NCBI RefSeq assembly: GCF_030295425.1
Contig: NZ_AP027081.1
Location: 1,426,001-1,490,000, forward strand
From: Mesoterricola sediminis
GTDB lineage: Bacteria > Acidobacteriota > Holophagae > Holophagales > Holophagaceae
Length of the DNA: 64,000 nucleotides
Reading direction: 5' to 3'
Position numbers and translations under genes: made by a program. The notes beneath the pieces are model-generated. The model worked only from the letters and a program-made list of their open reading frames with translations. It did not search any database and was not told where the DNA came from. How positions within the stretch are numbered: the stretch's first letter is position 1; every line of letters starts with the position of its first letter. This document shows, one piece after another, positions 46,092 through 54,600 of the stretch.

Positions 46092-46460
46092 ATGGACCTC
46101 TCTCTCTTCAAGGTCAAGGACTCGCTCTGGGTGGACATCATCCACCCAGAACTGGACGGCGACCTCTCGTTCGAGCTGGCCGGCCCCTCCCACCCGCGCA
46201 CCCTCCAGGCCCAGCGCGATTTCCAGGACCGTCTGGCCAAGGGCCGGCGGAAGCGCCTGGATGCCGACGAGCTGACCGCGATCGGCAATGAAGCCCTGGC
46301 GGCCCGGATCCTCTCCTGGAAGGGCCTGGAGTGGGAAGGCAAGCCCCTCGAATGCAACCAGGAGAACGCCATCAAGATCCTGGGCAGCAAGAACTTGGCG
46401 TTCATCGCGGACCAGATTTCCCGCGCCCTGGGGGATAACGACAGTTTTTTCGGGAAGTAG
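46092..46460 (+). CDS. Tail assembly chaperone, upstream frame (gpG-like)
   Basis: A 122-residue protein. It lies between tube and tape measure and ends just past a T-TTT-TTC heptamer. Its C terminus (ALGDNDSFFGK) is followed at once by a second frame. It resembles gpG-type tail chaperones (SFELAGPSHPRTLQAQRDFQ), which coat the tape measure protein during assembly. Confidence 0.8.
   Translation: MDLSLFKVKDSLWVDIIHPELDGDLSFELAGPSHPRTLQAQRDFQDRLAKGRRKRLDADELTAIGNEALAARILSWKGLEWEGKPLECNQENAIKILGSKNLAFIADQISRALGDNDSFFGK
46445..46451 (+). other. Programmed -1 frameshift site (T TTT TTC)
   Basis: The canonical X-XXY-YYZ heptamer TTTTTTC sits at the end of the gpG-like frame, three codons before its stop (TAG 46458-46460). 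Slipping back one base reads CGG GAA GTA GAA GCC GAT GTG and continues in frame to 46813, producing a G-T type fusion. This is the conserved arrangement in lambda-like tails. Confidence 0.82.
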
Positions 46461-46468
46461 AAGCCGAT

Positions 46469-46813
46469 GTGCTGGCCCATGCGGAGCCCCTGTTCCGCCT
46501 GGCCCGCACCGACAAGGACGGCGTTTCTCTGCTCCAGAAGCTCCAGCACGTCGAGAAAGCCACTGGGAAGCGCCCGCCCGAGCTTGAGATTCCCGACCCC
46601 CCGGTCAGCGCCGTCCACGTCCTCTCCTGGTTCCAGGACCTCTCCGAAGCCCGGGGGGGGACTGGATTCGGGGCCCTGCCCATCCAGTGGGGCGACATCC
46701 AGGCGTGGTCGCAGCTCACCGGAACAACCATCCGCCCATGGGAAGTCCGGCTGATCCGATCTCTTGACCGCCTCTGGCTCTCGGTCTTCAAGCCCTCGCA
46801 GGAGAACAAATGA
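46469..46813 (+). CDS. Tail assembly chaperone, downstream frame (gpT-like, made by -1 frameshift)
   Basis: A 114-residue frame if started at GTG 46469, but the real product is probably the extension of the gpG-like protein through the slippery site at 46445. HAEPLFRLARTDKDGVSLLQ and WFQDLSEARGG are typical of the T half. No ribosome site precedes the GTG. It overlaps the tape measure start by ATGA. Confidence 0.75.
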   Translation: MLAHAEPLFRLARTDKDGVSLLQKLQHVEKATGKRPPELEIPDPPVSAVHVLSWFQDLSEARGGTGFGALPIQWGDIQAWSQLTGTTIRPWEVRLIRSLDRLWLSVFKPSQENK

Positions 46814-49296
46814 CGGATCTTGCGACCCTCTCGATCAAGGTGGACAGCAGCGACGTTCCGCGCGCGTCCCGTGAACTGGACAGCCTGAGCACGGCTGGTG
46901 AGTTCGCGTCCAAGGCCATCGCCACCCTCGGCGCCGGGTTCGCCGCCCTCAAGGTGATCGAGGTCACGAAGGAAACCGCCCTCCTGGCGGCTCGGTTCGA
47001 AACGATGGGCGTGGTCATGAGGGTGGCCGGCCTCAACGCCGGCTACAGCGCCGTCCAGATGCAAGCCCTCGAATCGACCCTCCAGAAGACCGGCATCTCC
47101 ATGCTGGAATCTCGGAACGCCCTCACCTCCCTGGCCACGGCCCACATCGATCTCGGCAAGGCCGCCCAGCTCGCGCGAGCCGCCCAGGACCTCGCCGTCG
47201 TGGGCGGGATCAACAGCTCCGAAGCCATGGCCCGCGTGGTGCAGGGCATCAAGAGCGGGGAAACGGAAGTCCTGCGGACCATCGGCCTCAACGTCCAGTT
47301 CGAGGACAGCTACAAGAAGTTGGCCCAGAGCCTCGGCAAGAACGTGAAGGACCTCACAGACCAGGAGAAGACCCAGGCCCGGGTCAACGTCGTTCTGAAA
47401 CAAGCTGCGGCCTACCAGGGGATCTACGAGGCCTCCATGACCACGGCTGGGAAACAGCTCAAGTCCATGGAACGCTACCTCGAAGACCTGAAGGTCAAGG
47501 CAGGGGAGGTCTTTGGTCCAGCCCTGACGGGGCTTGTATCTTCGTCCACAACGGGCATCCAGCGCCTCTCCGCGGCCATCTCCAGGGCGAGCCAGGACGG
47601 GAGCCTCGGCAAGCTGGCCGACACCCTGGGAGCGCTCGCGGGGAGCGGCATCGGCGCCATCGGCGGCACCCTGTCGTTCATCGTCAACAACCTCGAATTG
47701 CTCGAAAAAGCCCTCATCGCCGTCGCCATCGCATCGGCCTACGCGTGGGGGCCCAGGGGCCTGGCGATGCTCAGCAACATCGCAGGTCCGCTCCTGTCCA
47801 ACCTGGTTGGGGTGGTCTCAGCGGTCCAGAATTTCACCGCCTCCGCGACCCTGGCGTCCACGGCGAGCGCTGCGTGGGGCGGAACGCTGGCGTTCCTGTC
47901 CAACCCCATCACCGCCATCATCGCTGGCGTGACGGCCCTCACCGGGGCGTTCCTGCTCTACGACACCATCGTCCATGGCTCCATGGCTGACGTCGAGGCG
48001 CAATCGAAGCGGATGGAGGAGCATAACCAGCGCCAGAAGGGCTGGCTGTCCCTCCGGGAAGATGCCCTCCGCGTCGAGAAACAGCTTGCGGCTCTGAGGT
48101 CGGACGGGGGCAAGGAAGGCCCTGCCACCCGCGAGAACTCCATCCAGGCCCTCGTCAAGAAGGCCCTCCCCGATGGCGGCAGCGCGGAAGACATGGCCAG
48201 CGCGAGGCTCTATGCCGAGAAATACATCGACGCCTCGGAGGCCCTGAAGAAATATCAGAAATCCATGCAAGACAAGGCGGATGCCGACAGGAAGGCTGCG
48301 GATGCGGCCAAGGAGATGCGCGAGGCGCTGGCCTCCGAGAACAAGACCATCTACGACCAGTGGGTTCTGCTCACCATGGGCGAGCGGGCCCAGTATTTCA
48401 ACAGCATCCGGAGCCAGACATTCAGTAATGGGGAGCGGTATTCGGAGGAGCAGATCCAGTCCCTGATGATCCAGTGGGATGCGAACAAGGCGCTCAAGGA
48501 TCAGATCCAACTGGAAAAGGACCTGAAGGCCGCGCGTGAGGCCGCCGCGAAGGAGCAGGAGCGGCGCGACAAGGCGCTCATGGAAGAAGGGATGCGGGTC
48601 TCGGATCAGTACCTCACTCCTGAAGCCCGCCGGGCCAAGGACATCGAGCACCTTAACCTCTTGCTTGGAGCCGGAGGGCTCAGTGTGGATGCCTACAACC
48701 GCAAGATGGCGGACCTAAACCCGATCACGGGACCCGCCCTTGAGGGGCTTGCCAACAGCTTCGACAGCGCCGCGACCTCGCTTGGGAACTGGGCAGCGGG
48801 CATGGACAATGCTTCGCTCCGGTTCAAGGACATGGTGAAGTCCATGGGCGCCGACCTAGCCCGCCTCTATGCCCAGCAAGGGTTCAAGAGTTTGTTTGGG
48901 TTCATTGCCGGTGGGTTATCCAATTGGATTTTCGGTGGCGGCGGGATGTCCTACGACCATTCCGTCCCCTTCTCGAACGATCTGGGCGTCGGGTGGGGCG
49001 GCGCTCTGGCCGGTGGCGGTGCGACCGAAGCCGGGAAGTACTACCTGGTTGGCGAGCAGGGCCCGGAGCTGTTCAGCCCTGGCCGGTCCGGCACCATCAC
49101 CCCCAACAGCGCCTTGGGCGGGCAGACCATCAACAGCACCGTGATCGTGAACATCGACTCAAACGGCAACGCCAACGCGCAGACGCAGACCTCTGGGACC
49201 GGACCCGACCTGGGGCGGCTCATCAAGTCCGCCGTGATCGCGACCATCCAGGAGGAAATGCGCCCGCGCGGCCTGCTCAACCAGGGAGGTAGGTGA
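46810..49296 (+). CDS. Tail tape measure protein
   Basis: An 828-residue protein; its length sets the tail length. Coiled-coil N terminus (LDSLSTAGEFASKAIATLGA), a LARAAQDLAVVGGINSSEAM region typical of the TMP core, central hydrophobic stretches (ALIAVAIASAYAWGPRGLAM, ITAIIAGVTALTGAF) and a Gly-rich C-terminal lambda-H-like end (YLVGEQGPELFSPGRSG). It starts at ATG 46810 overlapping the chaperone stop. Confidence 0.92.
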   Translation: MTDLATLSIKVDSSDVPRASRELDSLSTAGEFASKAIATLGAGFAALKVIEVTKETALLAARFETMGVVMRVAGLNAGYSAVQMQALESTLQKTGISMLESRNALTSLATAHIDLGKAAQLARAAQDLAVVGGINSSEAMARVVQGIKSGETEVLRTIGLNVQFEDSYKKLAQSLGKNVKDLTDQEKTQARVNVVLKQAAAYQGIYEASMTTAGKQLKSMERYLEDLKVKAGEVFGPALTGLVSSSTTGIQRLSAAISRASQDGSLGKLADTLGALAGSGIGAIGGTLSFIVNNLELLEKALIAVAIASAYAWGPRGLAMLSNIAGPLLSNLVGVVSAVQNFTASATLASTASAAWGGTLAFLSNPITAIIAGVTALTGAFLLYDTIVHGSMADVEAQSKRMEEHNQRQKGWLSLREDALRVEKQLAALRSDGGKEGPATRENSIQALVKKALPDGGSAEDMASARLYAEKYIDASEALKKYQKSMQDKADADRKAADAAKEMREALASENKTIYDQWVLLTMGERAQYFNSIRSQTFSNGERYSEEQIQSLMIQWDANKALKDQIQLEKDLKAAREAAAKEQERRDKALMEEGMRVSDQYLTPEARRAKDIEHLNLLLGAGGLSVDAYNRKMADLNPITGPALEGLANSFDSAATSLGNWAAGMDNASLRFKDMVKSMGADLARLYAQQGFKSLFGFIAGGLSNWIFGGGGMSYDHSVPFSNDLGVGWGGALAGGGATEAGKYYLVGEQGPELFSPGRSGTITPNSALGGQTINSTVIVNIDSNGNANAQTQTSGTGPDLGRLIKSAVIATIQEEMRPRGLLNQGGR

Positions 49297-49637
49297 TGGC
49301 TGGCACGTTTACGTGGACCCCCGACCAGGGCCCGCAGGCTCCGCACAGGCCCCGGGGTTTCAGCGTCAGTTTTGGCGACGGCTACGTGCAGGACACCGGG
49401 GATGGGCTCAACATCGACCTTCCCGAGTGGTCTGTCGCGTTCACCAACCGCTCCACCGCCGAGTTCGACGCCATCAAGGCGTTCCTGGGCGGCCTGGCCT
49501 ACGGCGAGCGGTTCACCTGGACGCCGCCCCGGGGCTCCGCCGGCCTCTACAAGTGCACGGAGTGGGATGAGACGCCCTACACCAACGGGATCACGACGCA
49601 CACGATCACGGCCAAGTTCAAGAAGGTGGTGGCATGA
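49296..49637 (+). CDS. Minor tail protein M-like
   Basis: A 113-residue beta protein. TWTPDQGPQAPHRPRGFSVS, FGDGYVQDTGDGLNIDLPEW, FTWTPPRG and the ending THTITAKFKKV match gpM of lambda tails (the FGDGYxQ signature). It is part of the tail tip between TMP and L. ATG 49296 shares its A with the previous TGA; a GTG at 49293 is possible. Confidence 0.85.
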   Translation: MAGTFTWTPDQGPQAPHRPRGFSVSFGDGYVQDTGDGLNIDLPEWSVAFTNRSTAEFDAIKAFLGGLAYGERFTWTPPRGSAGLYKCTEWDETPYTNGITTHTITAKFKKVVA

Positions 49638-50305
49638 CGGCGCGTGCTGACGTCCAGACCCTCAACCCCGGCGCGATCTGGGAGGGATACGTCGTTGACG
49701 CCTCGCTCCTGGGGGGCTCGGTCTACTACCTGACCTCCGCGCTCAACCCGCTGGGGGCCTCGGTGGTGTGGCAGGGCAACACCTACCAGCCCATCCCGAT
49801 CGAGGGTGACGGTTGGGAGGCCAGCACCAACGGGGCGCTACCCCACCCCACGCTGACGGTCGCCAACCTGGACGGGTTCATCTCCGGCATCGTGGACAGT
49901 TTCCAGGATCTCGTCGGGGCTGTCGTGACCCGGAAGCGGTGCCTGATCAAGTACCTCGACGCCGCGAACGGGATCCCCGGGGCAACCCCGGACCCGACCG
50001 GCGGGTTCGATGATGAGGTCTGGGTCGTGGAGCAGAAGAAGGCCGAGACCCTGGAGAGCATCGTTTTCGACCTCGTGGCCGCATCCGACGCCCAGGGGCT
50101 CATGCTCCCCTCGCGGCAGATCCTCACGACCTGCACGGCGGTCTACAAGAACACAGACGGGTCCGGCCTCTGCCCCTACACGGGTGCGCTGGCGACATGC
50201 AGCCATGAGATCCCTGCGGAAGGAGGCGGCTGCCGCGCCCATTTCCCCACCGGTCCCCTCCCGTTCGGGGGGTTCCCCGGAGCTATCCAGGTGATGGAGT
50301 CCTGA
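49634..50305 (+). CDS. Minor tail protein L-like
   Basis: A 223-residue protein. It has four Cys in the C-terminal region (TTCTAVYKN, GLCPYTG, ATCSHEI, GGCRAHF), equivalent to the iron-sulfur or metal-binding cysteines of lambda gpL. The N-terminal part is beta-rich (GAIWEGYVVDASLLGGSVYY). It joins the tape measure to the central fibre. Confidence 0.85.
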   Translation: MTARADVQTLNPGAIWEGYVVDASLLGGSVYYLTSALNPLGASVVWQGNTYQPIPIEGDGWEASTNGALPHPTLTVANLDGFISGIVDSFQDLVGAVVTRKRCLIKYLDAANGIPGATPDPTGGFDDEVWVVEQKKAETLESIVFDLVAASDAQGLMLPSRQILTTCTAVYKNTDGSGLCPYTGALATCSHEIPAEGGGCRAHFPTGPLPFGGFPGAIQVMES

Positions 50306-50967
50306 TGCTGCTCTCCACGTTCGAGGCGTTCAAGGCGCATGCCCATTCCGAGGGCCAGCGCGAGGCCTGCGGGCTCATCGTGGGCGAGGAATACATCCCA
50401 TGCCGCAACGTCGCGCCCGACATGGATGATTTCGAAATCCACGCCGAGGACTGGGACGCCGCCGAGGACCGCGGCACCATCCGGGCCGTCTGCCATTCTC
50501 ACCCCGGGAGGTCTCGCCGCGAGACCGAGGCGGACCTGAAGGGCTGCAAGGCCCTGGGGATCCCCTGGTTCATCCTCGGGGACGATGGGCTCCAGCGGAT
50601 CGACCCGGAGCCCATCCCCTTGGTCGGGCGGGTCTTCGACTACGGCTGGAGCGACTGCTACTCCATCGTGCGGGACTACCTCGGGGACCTACCTGATTTC
50701 CCGCGTGAGCCCGAGTTCTGGAGGGCGGGCCATTCCCCCTACGAGGAGCAGTTCGAGGGGCTGGGATTCCGCCGGCTGGACCCCACCGAGGCGCTTCCGG
50801 GTGACGTCCTGCTCATGCGGGTCCTGTCCCCCGTCGTGCCCAACCATGCCGCCATCTACCTGGGCGCCGGCTGGATCCTCCATCACCTCTGGGGGCGGAT
50901 GTCCTGCCGCGAGCTGTGGGGACCCTGGATGAGCGCCACGACCCATGTTCTCCGGAGGGATCGATGA
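50305..50967 (+). CDS. Tail tip assembly protein K-like (JAMM + NlpC/P60)
   Basis: A 220-residue protein with two domains. Residues 1-95 have a JAMM/MPN motif (EACGLIVG, then CHSHPGRSRRETEADL). Residues 110-220 have an NlpC/P60 pattern: YGWSDCYSIVRDYLG with the catalytic Cys, then NHAAIYLGAGWILHH with the His. The lambda K protein has the same pair; the peptidoglycan-cutting NlpC part may aid entry. Confidence 0.88.
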   Translation: MLLSTFEAFKAHAHSEGQREACGLIVGEEYIPCRNVAPDMDDFEIHAEDWDAAEDRGTIRAVCHSHPGRSRRETEADLKGCKALGIPWFILGDDGLQRIDPEPIPLVGRVFDYGWSDCYSIVRDYLGDLPDFPREPEFWRAGHSPYEEQFEGLGFRRLDPTEALPGDVLLMRVLSPVVPNHAAIYLGAGWILHHLWGRMSCRELWGPWMSATTHVLRRDR

Positions 50968-51659
50968 ACGAGCCCCTGACTCCCGTCATCCTGCGCGGCC
51001 CCCTGGCGGCGAAGTTCGGGGCGCGGCGAATGCTGGCCGTCCGCCGGCCCTCCGAGGCCATCAGGGCGCTCATCGCCACTGTCCCGGGGTTCGAGGACTA
51101 CCTGCGGACCTCGGGCCTGGAATACGCCATTCTCGTGCGGCAACAGCCCATCGACCCCGAGACGGAGATGGGTCTGCCCACGGGCACGGGCGAGATCCGC
51201 ATCGTACCTCGGGTGAAGGGCAGCAAGAACGGATTCTGGAAGTTCGTTTCCGGTGTCGCCATGATCGTCCTCGCCGCCTATGGGTACGGTGGCCAGCTCG
51301 CCTCCAGCTTCGGCGCGTCCGCTTCTGGCGCAGCCGCGTTCAACTCCTTCGTCGGGGCGATGGGCTTGTCGATGGCCATTGGCGGGATCGCCCAGATGCT
51401 GACGGGCTCTCCCAACAAGACCTATGGCTCGGAGGGGAGCAATTCCAGCCTATTCAGTTCCGGACAGAACACGGTCGCCCAAGGGGTTTCTCTTCCGGTG
51501 CTCTGCGGGGAGTTCTACTGCACGCCCCCTCTCGTGTCCGAGGCCATCGACACCGAGGCATACAGCGCCACGGTGTTCAACGGAAGCTACGACGGCAACG
51601 GCACCTGGCTGGGAGACGGTGACACCACGCCCTGGGGCGCGAGCCTGACGGCCAAGTAG
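50964..51659 (+). CDS. Tail tip assembly protein I-like
   Basis: A 231-residue protein from ATG 50964. ILRGPLAAKFGARRMLAVRR, PSEAIRALIATVPGFEDYL, GEIRIVPRVKGSKNGFWKF and the hydrophobic Gly/Ala-rich stretch MAIGGIAQMLTGSP identify gpI. The segment QGVSLPVLCGEFYCTPPLVS recalls the I-J junction seen in many phages. It is required for the assembly of the tip. Confidence 0.85.
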   Translation: MNEPLTPVILRGPLAAKFGARRMLAVRRPSEAIRALIATVPGFEDYLRTSGLEYAILVRQQPIDPETEMGLPTGTGEIRIVPRVKGSKNGFWKFVSGVAMIVLAAYGYGGQLASSFGASASGAAAFNSFVGAMGLSMAIGGIAQMLTGSPNKTYGSEGSNSSLFSSGQNTVAQGVSLPVLCGEFYCTPPLVSEAIDTEAYSATVFNGSYDGNGTWLGDGDTTPWGASLTAK

Positions 51660-51667
51660 GGGGGATC

Positions 51668-54600
51668 ATGACGCGGAACATCAACTGGGTGGACGGCGGC
51701 GGAGATACCGACCCCAAACGGCCAACATCCCTCGGCATCCAGACGGTGCAGCAGGCCAAACTCCTGTTCGCGCTGTCCTGCGGGGCCATCCTGGGGCCCG
51801 TCCATGGCCAATGCGGGCTCATGACCGGCACGCCCAACGTCGCCGTGGACGGGACCGCCAAGACGTTCACGCGGGACGCCGGATCGTTCCTTACGGACGG
51901 CTTCGCGGTGGGCCAGAGCTTCCAGAGTTGGGGCTTCTCCAACGCGGCAAACAACGGGTTCTTCACCATCACCTCGGTATCGGCCACCGTCCTGACGTGC
52001 TCCGGGGCCACCCTCGTGACCGAGGGCAGCGGCTCGAATCGCCACATCGGACCCTCCGGGCTCCGGGACATCTACCTCAACGACGTCCCGATCCAGAACA
52101 GCGACGGAACCTTTAACTTCTCCGGCATCAACGTCTCGATGACGAAGGGGACGCTGACCCAGACCCCGATCAACGGGTTCTCGGACACGGAATCCGTCAC
52201 CGTTTCTGGGGCGCAGATCCTCAACTCCACACCCCAGCCTGTGTATATTCCCAATGTTGCGGCTACCGCTGTCCGGCTCAACATCAGTCTCCCCGCGCTC
52301 TACCAGCAGTCCTCCTACGACGGCTCCATGAGCGGGGATACCGTCAACCTCAAGGTGGAGGTGAGCAACAACGGGGCATCGTACGTGGACGCCTCTGCCA
52401 AGATCGGGGCGGACGTGCTCAAAATCACCGGGGGCCCGACCACGGGCGCTGTCGTGCGCTCGATCCGGCTCAACCTGACCCAGTTCGGCTCCGGCCCCTG
52501 GAGCGTGCGCGTCTCGCGCGTCACCGCCGACAACAACACGACCTACCGGGAAAACCGGACCTACCTCCAGAGCTACAGCGCCATCACGGAACAGCAGCTC
52601 CGCTACCCAGGGACCGCGCTCCTGGCGATCACAGTGGACGCCAAGCGCTTCTCCAGCATGCCCAAGGTGAGCGTCCGGTCCTATGGCCGGAAGGTCTTGG
52701 TTCCCGCGAACTACACGCCGGCCACGCGCAATCCGGACACCGGGGTCTGGACCCCTGCGGTCTACGCCACGACGGGCACCGGCACCTCCGGAGGGTCCTG
52801 GGACGGCACGTTCAAGGAGGCGTGGACCTCGAATCCCGCCTGGATTTTCATGGACATGGCCACGAGCAAGGTCTACGGCGCGGGGACCTACCTGTCCCAG
52901 AGCGGGGTGGACAAGTGGGGCCTGTACACGCTGGCGATGTACTGCGACGGCATGGTCTCCGATGGGTTCGGAGGGACCGAGCCGCGGTTCGCCTTCAACG
53001 GCTACATCCAGTCCCAGGAAGAAGCATTCCACATGCTCGCGCACATCATCTCGTGCGCTCGTGCCCAGCTCTACTACGGCAAGGGCAAGGTCATGCCCGT
53101 CCAGGATGTGGACGATACGCCGGTCCACCTGTTCACGCCCTCGAACGTGGTGGGCGGGAAATTCTCCTACAGCGGCACCGCCCGGAAGGCGCGGCACACC
53201 GTCGCCCAGGTCACCTGGAACGACCCCGCGCAGCTCTGGAAAGCCGTTCCGGAGCAGGTCCAGGCCGATTCCAGCTACATCTCCCGGTATGGGGTCCAGG
53301 TCACGAGCTACACCGCCGTGGGCTGCACCTCCAAGGGCCAGGCCAGAAGGTCGGGGCGCTACACCCTACTCAGCGAACTCAACGAGACCGAGGCCGTGAC
53401 GTTCTCCACGGGCATTGAGGGGACCTACGTCAAACCCGGAAAGATCATTCTGATCCAGGACCCTGCCCGGTTGAGGTTCCGCATGGGCGGGCGCATCGAC
53501 TCCGCGACGTCCAGCACCGTCACCCTGGACGGGCAGGTCACCCTCCAGAGCGGCCAGACCTACACGCTCTGGGTGCAGCTACCCGATGGCTCCCTGGTCT
53601 CCAAGACCGTCACCACGGCGGCTGGGACCGTCTCCGCCCTCACGATCAGCGGGACATTCGCCACGATCCCGAGCGCCAAGGCCCAGTGGCTCCTGTCCTC
53701 CACCGCTCAGCCCGCCTCGCGCTGGCGCGTCATCTCCGTCCGGGAGGTGCAGGACCAGACCATCGAAATCACGGCCCTTGCCAACTATCAGGCCAAGTAC
53801 GCCCTTGCGGACATCACGGATTCCCTGGTCGCCGCGCCTGTCGCAACCTCCAACCTGGGGGCTCCGTCCGGCCTCGTCCTGACCCACACCACACAGACCC
53901 AATCCGACCGTCTGGCCTACTCCCTGTCGGCCTCCTGGACCGCTCCGACCGGAACGCCCAACGGCTACATCGCCCAGTACCGCAAGGACACCGGGGCCTG
54001 GATCGACATGACCGTCGCAGGCTGCGGGGCCTCCGCGCAGGACCTCCTGGTCGGGGTCTACGACGTCCGGGTCGCCGCCCAGTATCAGGACGGCGTTTCC
54101 GACTGGGTGGTCGGGGCAGGGCACACGATCAGCAACGCCGGAGGCAGCCCCGCCGAAATCGCCCAGGGCGGCGTGGACCAGATCAACAGCGTCAACTACC
54201 TCGTGAACCTCGACAAGATCACGCTGGTCCAGGACTGGAAAGCGGAGCTCCAGACCCAGACCCAGCTAGACTCACAGGCCTCCACCCTGGGCGTTTCGGC
54301 CACGGCCTACGATGCCGCGGTCGCCGCGCTCTCGTCCGGGCTCATCTCCGCCGGGGCCCCGAGCAACTGGGCCACCCTCTGGCCCGATGGCACGACCTGG
54401 GCCAAGACCGGAATCATGACCAGCCTCCAGGGCTGGTGGCAGAACATCGTCTCGGCCCGCACGGCGCTCATGACCGCCATCACCGCCAAAGTGAACACCA
54501 CGGCCACGGCCAGCGGGGCTACGGCGACGTGGGGGAGCATCAGCGGCGGGGCGGCGCAGGCGGCTCCGAGCGGAGGGTGGGCTGGGGCCTCCAATTTCAC

